In this document: positions 33,963 through 42,701 of the stretch, in pieces
Numbering within the stretch: the stretch's first letter is position 1
Layout of the letters: each line of letters opens with the position of its first letter
Assembly (NCBI GenBank): GCA_963921355.3
Contig: OZ001190.1
Span: 1,984,001 to 2,048,000, forward strand
Length of the DNA stretch: 64,000 nucleotides
Source of the DNA: CAWUEZ02 sp963921355
GTDB lineage: Bacteria; Pseudomonadota; Alphaproteobacteria; Thalassobaculales; Thalassobaculaceae
Direction: 5' to 3'
Notes under the pieces: generated by a model
The model's database searches: none
Seen by the model: only the letters and a program-made list of their open reading frames with translations
Told to the model about the DNA's origin: nothing
Made by a program: the position numbers and the translations under genes

Positions 33963-35636
33963 CTAGAACAGCCCTTCGATCTGGCCTGCGGCGTTGAGGG
34001 TGATCTTGTTGGCGGCCGGCACCCGGGGCAGGCCGGGCATCGTCATGATCTCGCCGCAGACCGCCACGACGAACTCCGCCCCGTTCGACAGCCGGACTTC
34101 GCGCACCGGCAGGGTGTGGCCGGTCGGCGCGCCCTTGGCGTTGGGGTCGGTCGAGAAGCTGTACTGGGTCTTGGCGATGCAGACCGGATAACCGCCGCCG
34201 CCGTTCTTCTCGATATCGGCGAGCTGGCCGCTGACCTTGGCGTCGAGCGCGATGTCGTCGGCCCGGTAGATCTCGCGGGCGATGGTGCGGATCTTGTCGG
34301 CCAGGGCCAGGTCGTCGCCGTAGAGCGGCTTGAACGCGGCCGAGCCGCCCTCGACCAGACCGACCACATGGTGGGCGAGCGCCTCGGTGCCGGCCGAGCC
34401 GTCGGCCCAGTGGGTGCACTCGACCGCCTCGACGCCGAGGCTCGCCAGCTCTTCGCTGATGGCGGCGATCTCGGCATCGGTGTCGGTGATGAACCGGTTG
34501 AGGGCGACCGCCACCGGCACGCCGAACTTCTTGGTGTTCTCGACGTGGCGGGCGATGTTCGACACGCCGCGCCGCACCGCCTCGATGTTCTCGGTGCCGA
34601 GATCCTCCTTGGCCACGCCGCCATGCATCTTCAGCGCCCGAACGGTGCCGACGACCACAGCGGCGGCCGGCGACAGCCCGGCTTTGCGGCATTTGATGTC
34701 GAAGAACTTCTCGGCTCCGAGATCGGCGCCGAAACCGGCCTCGGTGACCACGTAGTCGGCCAGCTTGAGCGCGGTCCGGGTCGCCATCACCGAGTTGCAG
34801 CCATGGGCGATGTTGGCGAACGGCCCGCCGTGGATGAAGGCCGGGTTGTTCTCCAGCGTCTGAACCAGGTTGGGGGACAGTGCGTCCTTCAGCAGCACGG
34901 TCATCGCGCCGTCGGCCTCGAGGTCGCGGGCGAAAACCTGGGCGCGCTCGCGGGTCTGGCCGACCACGATCTGCCCGAGACGGCGCTTCAGATCGTCGAG
35001 GTCGGTCGACAGGCAGAGGATCGCCATGATCTCTGAGGCCACGACGATGTCGAACCCGTCCTCGCGCGGGAAGCCGTTGGCGACGCCGCCAAGCGAGTTG
35101 ACGATCGAGCGCAGCGCCCGGTCGTTCATGTCGAGCGCCCGGCGCCAGCCGATGCGCCGCGGGTCGAGGCCGACCGCGTTGCCCCAGTAGACGTGGTTGT
35201 CGATCAGGGCGGCCAGCAGGTTATTGGCGGCGGCGATGGCGTGGAAATCGCCGGTGAAGTGCAGGTTGATGTCCTCCATCGGCACGACCTGGGCGTAGCC
35301 GCCGCCGGCCGCCCCGCCCTTGACCCCGAAACAGGGCCCGAGCGACGGCTCGCGCAGGCAGATCGCCGCCTGCTTGCCGATGCGGTTGAGCGCGTCGCCG
35401 AGGCCGACGGTGGTGGTGGTCTTGCCCTCGCCGGCCGCCGTCGGGTTGATGCCGGTCACCAGGATCAGTTTGCCGTCACCGCGATCGGCCAGGCTGTCGA
35501 TATAGCCGAGGTCGAGCTTGGCCTTGGTATGGCCGTAGGGTATCAGATGTTCGGCGGCGATGCCGAGTTTGGCGCCGATCTCCAGGATCGGCTGCATCTG
35601 CGCCTCGCGGGCGATCTCGATATCGGATTTCACCAT
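33963..35636 (-). CDS. fhs: Formate--tetrahydrofolate ligase
   Basis: A 557-residue enzyme that forms 10-formyl-THF from formate, THF and ATP, feeding one-carbon metabolism. The P-loop TGINPTAAGEGKTTTTVGLGDAL is complete, as are REPSLGPCFGVKGGAAGGGYAQVVPMEDINLHFTGDFHAI and the C-terminal MPGLPRVPAANKITLNAAGQIEGLF. Length is normal for the family. ATG 35636 has GGGAGGGG upstream. The 3' end is duplicated as a remnant at 32439-32620. No other folate genes are adjacent. Confidence 0.96.
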   Translation of the reverse strand: MVKSDIEIAREAQMQPILEIGAKLGIAAEHLIPYGHTKAKLDLGYIDSLADRGDGKLILVTGINPTAAGEGKTTTTVGLGDALNRIGKQAAICLREPSLGPCFGVKGGAAGGGYAQVVPMEDINLHFTGDFHAIAAANNLLAALIDNHVYWGNAVGLDPRRIGWRRALDMNDRALRSIVNSLGGVANGFPREDGFDIVVASEIMAILCLSTDLDDLKRRLGQIVVGQTRERAQVFARDLEADGAMTVLLKDALSPNLVQTLENNPAFIHGGPFANIAHGCNSVMATRTALKLADYVVTEAGFGADLGAEKFFDIKCRKAGLSPAAAVVVGTVRALKMHGGVAKEDLGTENIEAVRRGVSNIARHVENTKKFGVPVAVALNRFITDTDAEIAAISEELASLGVEAVECTHWADGSAGTEALAHHVVGLVEGGSAAFKPLYGDDLALADKIRTIAREIYRADDIALDAKVSGQLADIEKNGGGGYPVCIAKTQYSFSTDPNAKGAPTGHTLPVREVRLSNGAEFVVAVCGEIMTMPGLPRVPAANKITLNAAGQIEGLF

Positions 35637-35812
35637 GGCCGGCCCCTCCCTCGGGCATAACGCCCGCACGGGCGGCGGGCGATCGTCAACGCTGCGGGGA
35701 GCCTAACCGCACCCGATGGCGCTGTGGTTGCCGAATTGCGACACCGACCGGCTTGCGCGCGCCGTGATCGACCCCCGTCGCCCCTTGGATCGGGCTGCGC
35801 TAACCTCCTGCC

Positions 35813-36562
35813 ATGGCGCTTGAGCACGACCACGATCCGGAATCGATCCGTCGTCGGATCGCCGCCCGGCCGGAAGGGTTGTACCTGCGCGACTGGGTCT
35901 ATGGCGGGATCGACGGGGCGGTGACCACCTTCGCCATCGTCGCCGGCGTGGTCGGGGCCGAGCTGTCGGTCGCGGTGATCCTGATCCTCGGCTTCGCCAA
36001 CCTGCTGGCCGACGGGTTCTCGATGGCGGCGGGCAACTACAGCGCCACCAAAGCCGAGCGCGACGATGCCGCGCGGGTGCTGGCGATGGAGCACCGGCAT
36101 ATCCAACGCGAACCGGAGGGCGAGCGCGAGGAGATCCGACAGATCTTCGCCGCCAAGGGCTTCGTCGGCGAGGAGCTGGAGCGGGTGGTCGCGGTGATCA
36201 CCGCCGATCCCGAGCGCTGGGTCCAGACCATGCTGGTCGAGGAGCACGGGCTGGCACCCGTCCAGCGCTCGCCGTGGTCGGCGGCCGGTGCCACGTTCAG
36301 CGCCTTCGCGATCTGCGGCCTGGTGCCGCTGCTGCCCTATCTCGCCGTGCCGCTGACCGGCGGCGACGGGTTCCTGGCCTCGGTGGTGATGACCGGCATC
36401 ACCTTCTTCGCGATCGGGATCGGCTCGGCCAAGGCGAAATGGTCGCTTAGCCCCTGGTGGCGGTCGGGGGTTGAGACGCTTGCGATCGGCCTGACCGCGG
36501 CGGCGCTCGCCTTCGCGGTCGGCTGGGGGTTGCGCCAGGTGGTGGGGGATGTGGGGTTCTAG
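35813..36562 (+). CDS. VIT1/CCC1 family iron/manganese transporter-like membrane protein
   Basis: A 249-residue inner-membrane protein. The VIT family pattern is clear: LRDWVYGGIDGAVTTFAIVAGVVGAELS at the first helices, FANLLADGFSMAAGNYSATKAERD at helix 2 and its following loop, and a cytoplasmic acidic helical insert (REEIRQIFAAKGFVGEELE...). Three further helices follow. Members move Fe2+ or Mn2+ out of the cytoplasm. Transcribed divergently from fhs with 176 bases between, in which I see no specific site. Confidence 0.88.
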   Translation: MALEHDHDPESIRRRIAARPEGLYLRDWVYGGIDGAVTTFAIVAGVVGAELSVAVILILGFANLLADGFSMAAGNYSATKAERDDAARVLAMEHRHIQREPEGEREEIRQIFAAKGFVGEELERVVAVITADPERWVQTMLVEEHGLAPVQRSPWSAAGATFSAFAICGLVPLLPYLAVPLTGGDGFLASVVMTGITFFAIGIGSAKAKWSLSPWWRSGVETLAIGLTAAALAFAVGWGLRQVVGDVGF

Positions 36563-36578
36563 TTGTCGAAGGGCGCAG
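36563..36578. repeat. Family B stub at gene end
   Basis: TTGTCGAAGGGCGCAG, one terminus of the family B palindrome, fills the 17-base gap between two convergent genes. Similar stubs sit at 7767-7778 and 26907-26918. Confidence 0.5.
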
Positions 36579-36579
36579 A

Positions 36580-37242
36580 TCAATCCCCAGCGCCAATAAA
36601 GCTCGCCATGTGGAAGGCCTGCTGGGCGTCCTCGTAAGCGTGCTCTGCGCCGATTGGGCAGGCGCGGCGGGCGAGGCAGCCGCCGGTCCGGCAGTCCGCC
36701 CCTGCCGCAGAGGCCACATGGGCGCGCGAGCGCGCGGCATCGTAACCCGCCTCGCTGAAGGCATCGACTGGACAGGCGCTGAGGCAGGGCCGGTCGGTGC
36801 AGCTGTCGCAGGGCGAGGCGGTCTCGGGCCGGGGCGGCAGATCCAGCGGGTCTCTGGATAGAATCGCCGCCCGTAGCGCATGCCAGAGCCCGAACTCCGG
36901 GTCGATCAGCAGGCCGAGCGGGGATTGGTGCAGTCCGGCGGCGCGCTGGGCCCAGCGCTGAAACGGCCGGTAGGGCGGCCCGTCATTGGGCGTTACGACG
37001 GCGGCGTCCAGTGGCTCGGCGATGGTCGTCAGGTGGCCCCGGACCCAGCGGTCGAGCGGATCCGGGCCTCCCTGGTGCGCCGTCTCGAAGACCGGCCAGA
37101 GGCTGCGGCCGGTATGGCCGACCATGACCACGGCGCCAACGTCGTCGAGACCGTCGTCGGCCGTCGGACGGAACCCGCCGCGCAGGGTCAGCCCGAGCCG
37201 GGCGACGGCGGTGGCGAGATCAGCATAAATCGAGGTGCCCAT
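36580..37242 (-). CDS. Ferredoxin-like 4Fe-4S protein, QueG-related C-terminal domain
   Basis: A 220-residue protein with the Cys motif CDSCTDRPCLSACP near residue 165 and a second group CRTGGCLARRACP, the spacing of a two-cluster ferredoxin domain. The N-terminal half (ADDGLDDVGAVVMVGHTGRSLWPVF) resembles the small alpha/beta part of QueG-like reductases but lacks the cobalamin domain as far as I can see. It probably transfers electrons or reduces an unknown substrate in the cytosol. Start ATG 37242. It converges with the VIT1 gene. Confidence 0.78.
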   Translation of the reverse strand: MGTSIYADLATAVARLGLTLRGGFRPTADDGLDDVGAVVMVGHTGRSLWPVFETAHQGGPDPLDRWVRGHLTTIAEPLDAAVVTPNDGPPYRPFQRWAQRAAGLHQSPLGLLIDPEFGLWHALRAAILSRDPLDLPPRPETASPCDSCTDRPCLSACPVDAFSEAGYDAARSRAHVASAAGADCRTGGCLARRACPIGAEHAYEDAQQAFHMASFIGAGD

Positions 37243-37435
37243 TCGGGTCTCCCGCGCCACCGGCCGATCGCGGCCGATCCGGTGCAAGTCGCTCGGTATT
37301 AACCAGTTTTCACGATTCGCGACGATTTTGTGAATGCATAAACGGGCAGAATCACACTATCCTCTCGCCGACGTTTTATGGTCGCGAGCAAGGCCCGATT
37401 CGATCCATAGAGGCTAGCTGGGAGCGCGGTCACGC

Positions 37436-38458
37436 ATGTTCGATGATCCCAACGAGGTCCCGACCCGGATCGGGTTTCTTCTGGTCAACAATTTCTCGAT
37501 GATGGCCTTCACCTCGGCGGTGGAGCCGCTGCGCTCGGCCAATCGCATGTCGGGGCAGGGTCTCTACGAATGGCGGGTCTACAGCATCGACGGCCAGCCG
37601 GTCGCTTCCAGCAACGGCATCATGGTGGTGCCCAATGCCGGAATCGCCGATGTCGGCCGCGAGAAGATCGTCGCGGTGGTGGCGGGCGTCGACGTCCAGC
37701 GCTACGAGGACGAACGGGTGCTGGGCTTTCTGCGCCGGATGTCGCGCCAGGGGGCGGCCGTCGGCGCGCTCTGTACCGGCGCCCATATCCTGGCCCATGC
37801 CGGTCTGCTGGAAGGCCGGCGCTGCACGATCCATTGGGAGAACCTCGGCTCCTTCACCGAGGAATTCCCGGAGATCGAGGTGTCGTCCGACCTCTACGAG
37901 ATCGAGCGCGATCGCTTTACCTGTTCCGGCGGGACGGCGGCGCTCGACATGATGCTGCACCTGATCGGCCGTCAGCACGGCCAGGCCCTGGCCAACCAGG
38001 TGTCCGAGCAGTTCATCCACGACCGCATCCGTGAACCCCACGACCACCAGCGCATGGAGCTGCGCGCGCGCCTGGGCGTCAGCCATCCGAAGCTGATTTC
38101 GGTGATCGGCGAGATGGAAAGCAATCTGGAAGAACCGCTGTCGCAGACTGAGTTGGCGGAACGGGTGGCGCTCTCAACCCGCCAGCTGGAGCGGCTGTTC
38201 GGCAAGTATCTGGGCGCGACCCCGACCCGCTACTACCTGACGCTGCGCCTGCAGCGGGCCCGCCAGCTGCTGACCCAGACCTCGATGTCGATCCTGTCGG
38301 TGGCGCTGGCCTGCGGCTTCGTGTCCGCCAGCCACTTCTCGAAGTGCTACCGCGAGTGTTTCGGACGCACGCCGCGGGCCGAACGGGCGATCGGCGGCGT
38401 CACCGGGGCGGCCCCGGCGACTGCAGCCGGCAATACCTCGGCCGCCGGCCAGGCCTGA
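37436..38458 (+). CDS. GlxA/GbdR-type AraC family transcriptional regulator
   Basis: A 340-residue regulator. The N-terminal DJ-1/PfpI-like domain (RIGFLLVNNFSMMAFTSAVEPLRSANRMSG ... GALCTGAHILAHAGLLEGRRCTIHWE) binds the effector, and the C-terminal AraC domain has two helix-turn-helix units (SQTELAERVALSTRQLERLFGKYLG and ILSVALACGFVSASHFSKCYRECFGRTP). The wording is close to GbdR/CdhR, which respond to glycine betaine and carnitine. The targets are not next to it. The 190 bases upstream are AT-rich, with a probable promoter, but I cannot fix the -35/-10. Confidence 0.88.
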   Translation: MFDDPNEVPTRIGFLLVNNFSMMAFTSAVEPLRSANRMSGQGLYEWRVYSIDGQPVASSNGIMVVPNAGIADVGREKIVAVVAGVDVQRYEDERVLGFLRRMSRQGAAVGALCTGAHILAHAGLLEGRRCTIHWENLGSFTEEFPEIEVSSDLYEIERDRFTCSGGTAALDMMLHLIGRQHGQALANQVSEQFIHDRIREPHDHQRMELRARLGVSHPKLISVIGEMESNLEEPLSQTELAERVALSTRQLERLFGKYLGATPTRYYLTLRLQRARQLLTQTSMSILSVALACGFVSASHFSKCYRECFGRTPRAERAIGGVTGAAPATAAGNTSAAGQA

Positions 38459-38473
38459 AACGCGATCCCGACC

Positions 38474-38590
38474 AGTGGTCTGATCGCAACGCTTGGCCCC
38501 CAAACGTTGCGTGAATCAGCCCACGAATTCAATACCATGGTGGTGCGATTCACCGAACGCACGGGACTCATCCGTTCGGATCGCACCACT
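38474..38590 (+). repeat. Family D element, copy 2 (117 bp)
   Basis: This 117-base element has the same orientation and length as the copy at 20607-20723. Terminal inverted repeats are AGTGGTCTGATCG and CGGATCGCACCACT; the internal segments GTGAATCAGCCCAC and CATCCGTTCGGATCGC are identical in both copies. It separates the convergent AraC-type regulator and DUF1045 genes, reaching into the last codon of the latter. Confidence 0.85.
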
Positions 38591-39332
38591 AGCCGCCGAA
38601 CACGAACCGCTCAACCTGGAGGAACGGGGCCGCCTTCCCGTCCTGCTTGAACAGGGCGATCGCATCGACCCGAAACGGCGTCTCAGTCACCGCGTCCGCC
38701 AGCGGCATCAGGGCCGCAACCAGGGAGTCCCGCTCCGGCCCGTCCGGCAGCCGCGAGGACAGGGTCATGTGGAACTTGAACTCGCCCATCACGTAGGGAT
38801 AGCCCCATTGCTGGAGCAGAGCCTCCTGCTGCGCCGACAGTCCGGCCTCGCGCCGGCGTGCCAGTTCCGCCTCGCTCGGCAGGGCACGGAAACCATCCAG
38901 GTCGCGCACCGCGTCGGCGGCGAGCGCGTTCATGCGGTGATCCGGCGGGGTCAGCATCAGGGCCAGAAACCCGCCGAGCGAGCGCAGACCCAGAGTGACG
39001 TCGAACGGGGTGCGGCCGGCGGCGAAGCCGGCGAAGGCGTCGAGGAGTTCGGCCTCGCTGCGTCCGGTGCGCAGGTGGAACGGCGGCTTGATGGTGGCGT
39101 GGAAGCCGTAGAAACGGGCGCTTTCGGTGATCTCCGCAAACCGTTGTCCGTCGATTCCCGTGACCGTCGGCTGGTCGCGATCCTGTCCGGTCACGCAATC
39201 CCGGCCCAGCCAGTCGGCCCCGAACTCGAACAGCGCCGACCCGGGCGCCGGCGCCACATAGAGCGCATAGCGCGGCGCCGTCGGATCGGGTTCGGTCTGC
39301 TGGTCGGCGGGAAAGTCGGGAAATCGGACCAT
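38589..39332 (-). CDS. DUF1045 protein, 2H phosphoesterase-like, phosphonate-associated
   Basis: A 247-residue protein with the two HxT motifs of the 2H phosphoesterase superfamily: FYGFHATIKPPF and FKFHMTLSSRL. RYALYVAPAPGSALFEFGADWLGRD is the characteristic DUF1045 opening. Members occur in phosphonate (phn) clusters and were proposed to act on phosphorylated sugar intermediates. It is divergent from phnM. ATG 39332 has GGAG at seven bases; an ATG directly upstream (39335) is less well spaced. Confidence 0.87.
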   Translation of the reverse strand: MVRFPDFPADQQTEPDPTAPRYALYVAPAPGSALFEFGADWLGRDCVTGQDRDQPTVTGIDGQRFAEITESARFYGFHATIKPPFHLRTGRSEAELLDAFAGFAAGRTPFDVTLGLRSLGGFLALMLTPPDHRMNALAADAVRDLDGFRALPSEAELARRREAGLSAQQEALLQQWGYPYVMGEFKFHMTLSSRLPDGPERDSLVAALMPLADAVTETPFRVDAIALFKQDGKAAPFLQVERFVFGG

Positions 39333-39459
39333 CATGACACTCCGATGAATTCGTATGCGGGACGCTGGCCTGATCGGGTCGCCCGGGAGTATCAAGACAG
39401 GAGTATCAAGACTTCGGCGACGCCGGTTTATGGCACGCGGTGACAAGGAGGAGAAGCGG

Positions 39460-40626
39460 GTGAGCAGGTACGGGATCGCCAGCCGGCGGGTTCTGCTGGC
39501 GGATGGCAGCGTGGCCGACACCGTGGTGACCGTCGAGGACGGCCGAATCGTCGCGATCGGATCGGAGGCCTCCGGCACCGTCTGGGATGCCGGCGACAAC
39601 TGGGTGCTGCCGGGGGTGATCGACCTGCACGGTGACGCTTTCGAGCGCCAGGTCATGCCGCGGCCCGGCGTGCATTTTCCGCTCGACCTGGCGCTGCAGG
39701 ACACCGACGCGCAGATGCTGGCGAACGGCATCACCACCGCATATCACGGGGTGACCTATTCCTGGGAACCTGGTCTGCGCGGGCGCGAGTCAACGGTTGC
39801 CCTCAAGACCGCGATCGAGAAAGCGAAGCCGCATCTCGGTTGCGACACCCGGTTTCACCTGCGCCATGAGACCCACAACCTGGATGCCGAGGACGAGGTC
39901 CTGAACTGGCTCGCCGACGGCACCATCGACCTGCTGGCGTTCAACAACCACAGCGACACCACCCTCGAGCGGATCCTCAAGAAGGGGCGGTCGACCACCA
40001 CCGAAACCGCCCGCACCGGGCTGTCCCATGATGCCTTAATCGCGCTGCTGCACGAGGTGATCGACCGCAAGCCCGATGTGCCGGCCTCGATCGAACGGCT
40101 GTCGGCAGCGGCGATCGATCATGGCGTGGCGCTGGCCAGCCACGACGACTACGAACCTGAGACCCGGCGCTGGTACCATGGGCTCGGCTGCCGGATCGCC
40201 GAGTTCCCGATGAACACCCCGACGGCCGAGACCGCGGTCGAGCTGGGGGACCCGGTGATCTGTGGAGCGCCGAACATCATCCGCGGCGGCAGCCATCTCG
40301 GCGCCGACGGTATCTCGGCGGCCCGCGAGGTGCGGGAGGGCCGGTGCACCATCCTGGTCACGGACTACTACTATCCGTCCCTCGCCCAGGCGCCGTTCCG
40401 GCTGGCGCGCCAGGGCGACAGCGCCTTCGCCGCGGCCTGGTCACTGGTCGCTGACGCCCCTGCGCGGGCGGCCGGACTGACGGATCGGGGAACGATCGAA
40501 CCGGGTCGCAGGGCCGATCTGGTGGTCGTCGACGACACGGCTGCGGCGACCGGACCGGTCAAGGTCGTGGCGACCTTGGTCGCGGGCCGCGAGGCTTATC
40601 GCACCGCCCTGCCGGCGGCGGCCTGA
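39460..40626 (+). CDS. phnM: Alpha-D-ribose 1-methylphosphonate 5-triphosphate diphosphatase
   Basis: A 388-residue amidohydrolase-fold enzyme that removes diphosphate from the methylphosphonate-ribose triphosphate intermediate of the C-P lyase pathway. The metal-site motif is VIDLHGDAFERQVMPRPGV; ALASHDDYEPETR and LVTDYYYPSLAQAPFRL are PhnM hallmarks. I prefer GTG 39460 because AAGGAGG lies immediately upstream at good distance; ATG 39430 is in frame too. Only this gene and DUF1045 of the phn set are present; phnG-L and phnN are not in the window. Confidence 0.9.
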   Translation: MSRYGIASRRVLLADGSVADTVVTVEDGRIVAIGSEASGTVWDAGDNWVLPGVIDLHGDAFERQVMPRPGVHFPLDLALQDTDAQMLANGITTAYHGVTYSWEPGLRGRESTVALKTAIEKAKPHLGCDTRFHLRHETHNLDAEDEVLNWLADGTIDLLAFNNHSDTTLERILKKGRSTTTETARTGLSHDALIALLHEVIDRKPDVPASIERLSAAAIDHGVALASHDDYEPETRRWYHGLGCRIAEFPMNTPTAETAVELGDPVICGAPNIIRGGSHLGADGISAAREVREGRCTILVTDYYYPSLAQAPFRLARQGDSAFAAAWSLVADAPARAAGLTDRGTIEPGRRADLVVVDDTAAATGPVKVVATLVAGREAYRTALPAAA

Positions 40627-40647
40627 TCGGCCCGGAGTTCGGGCCGG

Positions 40648-42519
40648 TTACTCGGCGGCGACCCGGCGCGGCCGGTCGGCGTCGCCGGTGGCCGCACCAT
40701 CGGCCTTGGCTTCCTCCTGGTCGGCGGTCTCCTGGTCGTGCTCGAACAGCCCTTCGAGATGGGCCGCCGCCTCCTTGGCGGAGCGGATCATCGCCGCCTC
40801 GTCGCGGTGGATTTCATACTGCTCGAGCATCAGTTTCTCGTCGTATTCCTGGAAATGCCGGGCAATCTCCCCGGCCCGCTTCTTGGAGACGCCGAGTTCC
40901 TGGAACACCCGCCGGGTGATGTCGAGGCTGGACCCGAGATACTCCCGCACCACCTGGTCGACACCGATCTCGATCAGGCGATAGGCATGGAAGCGATCGG
41001 TGGCGCGCGCCAGGATCCTGATCTGGGGAAAGTGCATGCGCACGACCCGGGCGATGTCGACGGCCCGTTCCGGATCATCGACCGCCACGACGAACACGCT
41101 GGCGTGGCCGGTGCCGGCCGCCTCCAGGATCTGCAGGCGTGAGGCGTCGCCGAAATAGGCCTCGTTGCCGAAGCGCCGGGCGACCGCGATGCGCCCGTCG
41201 TCGCTGTCGAGGGCCACGAACTTGATGCGCCGCATGTTCAGCACGCGGCCGACGATCTGACCGAACCGCCCGAAACCGGCGATCACCACCTGATGGTCGT
41301 TGTCGGCTGGATCGGGCAGGGCCGCACTCGGCGCCGGGCGGCGCGAAAACCTCTCGCGCACCGCATCGGCCAGCTTGACGGTGAACGGTGTCAGCGCCAT
41401 CGAGAGCGCGACCACCAGGATCAGAAAATCCGCCGTCGCGTTGTCGATCGCGCCGGCGATGATCGCCGCGCCGAACAACACGAAGGCGAACTCGCCGCCC
41501 TGGGGCAGGACCGCGGCCAGCGCCAGCGCCGCCTCCCAGCGCATGCCGGCGGTCTTGGCCAGGACGAACAGCACGGCCATTTTGATGGCGATCAGTCCGA
41601 CGGCGGCGGCCACGACGAGCACCGGGGATTCGACGAACAGCTTGAGGTCGACGGACATCCCGACGGCGATGAAGAACAGGCCCAGCAGCAGGCCCTTGAA
41701 CGGCTCGATGTCCGCCTCCAGGCGGTGGCGGTACTCGGTATCGGCCAGCAGCACGCCGGCGAGGAAGGCCCCGAGTGCCATCGACAGGCCGATCTCGTCC
41801 ATGACGACGGCGGTTCCGAGGACCACCAGCAGGGCCGCGGCGGTGAACAGTTCCTGCACACCGGTACCGGCGACGATCCGCAGCAGCGGCCGCAGCAGGC
41901 GTCGGCCGAAATAGACCACCCCGGCGATCACCAGGATCGAGTAGGCGATCGCCTGGTAGTTGGTGCCGAGGATCTCGGTGTCGGCGGCACCGTCCTGGCC
42001 GATCGTCGGCACGTCGGCCAGCCAGGGAATGATCGCCAGCATCGGGATCACGGCCAGATCCTGAAACAGCAGGATCGAGAAGGCGGCGCGGCCGTGCTGG
42101 GTGCGCAACTCGCCGCGCTCGGCGATCGTCTGAATCGCAAACGCCGTCGAGGACAGGGCGAGCACCAGGCCGATGAGGATGGCGGTCTGGATCGAATACT
42201 CGAACAAATAGGCGACCCCGCCGATCAGGGCGGCGCTGACCGCGACCTGCGCCGTCCCTAGGCCGAAGATCGGCCGGCGCAGGGACCACAGACGCGACGG
42301 CATGAGTTCGAGGCCGATGATGAAAAGCAGCAACACCACGCCGAACTCGGCGAAGTGCAGGATGGCGTCCACATCGGAGATCAGGCCCAGCACCGACGGC
42401 CCGATGATCAGGCCGGCGGCCAGGTACCCGAGAATCGAGCCGAACCCGGCCTTGCGGAACACGGGCACGGCGACCACTGCCGCCGTCAGGAAGACCACCG
42501 TGTCAGTTATGCCCGCCAT
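40648..42519 (-). CDS. KefB/KefC-like monovalent cation:proton antiporter (CPA2) with TrkA-N domain
   Basis: A 623-residue membrane protein. About twelve helices occupy residues 1-390 (FGSILGYLAAGLIIGPSVLG; FGVVLLLFIIGLEL; LSSTAFAIQTI), and a Rossmann RCK/TrkA-N domain starts at VVIAGFGRFGQIVGRVLN. The tail is Glu/Ala-rich. In Kef systems this domain senses glutathione adducts and gates K+ efflux; whether the glutathione site is kept here I cannot tell. Start ATG 42519. Not linked to a KefF/KefG ancillary gene. Confidence 0.9.
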   Translation of the reverse strand: MAGITDTVVFLTAAVVAVPVFRKAGFGSILGYLAAGLIIGPSVLGLISDVDAILHFAEFGVVLLLFIIGLELMPSRLWSLRRPIFGLGTAQVAVSAALIGGVAYLFEYSIQTAILIGLVLALSSTAFAIQTIAERGELRTQHGRAAFSILLFQDLAVIPMLAIIPWLADVPTIGQDGAADTEILGTNYQAIAYSILVIAGVVYFGRRLLRPLLRIVAGTGVQELFTAAALLVVLGTAVVMDEIGLSMALGAFLAGVLLADTEYRHRLEADIEPFKGLLLGLFFIAVGMSVDLKLFVESPVLVVAAAVGLIAIKMAVLFVLAKTAGMRWEAALALAAVLPQGGEFAFVLFGAAIIAGAIDNATADFLILVVALSMALTPFTVKLADAVRERFSRRPAPSAALPDPADNDHQVVIAGFGRFGQIVGRVLNMRRIKFVALDSDDGRIAVARRFGNEAYFGDASRLQILEAAGTGHASVFVVAVDDPERAVDIARVVRMHFPQIRILARATDRFHAYRLIEIGVDQVVREYLGSSLDITRRVFQELGVSKKRAGEIARHFQEYDEKLMLEQYEIHRDEAAMIRSAKEAAAHLEGLFEHDQETADQEEAKADGAATGDADRPRRVAAE

Positions 42520-42701
42520 TTCACCGCCTTGGCCGGTATCCTTGCGTGTTAACTCTATCATGGATGATGGGATTCGGTTGCGCTGCGGCAAGCGGGCCCC
42601 GCGCTTGCAGCTGTTTTGTCTGACGGCGTATCGTTTGCGCCACAACGAACCGACAGAACCGGCCATAAAACCCGGGCATTGCTGGGCAGAGGGGAGAACC
42701 G

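Noticed and set aside
37320..37400. Specific sigma-70 promoter before the AraC-type regulator
   Set aside because: The region is AT-rich, but no -35/-10 pair with acceptable spacing could be fixed by eye.
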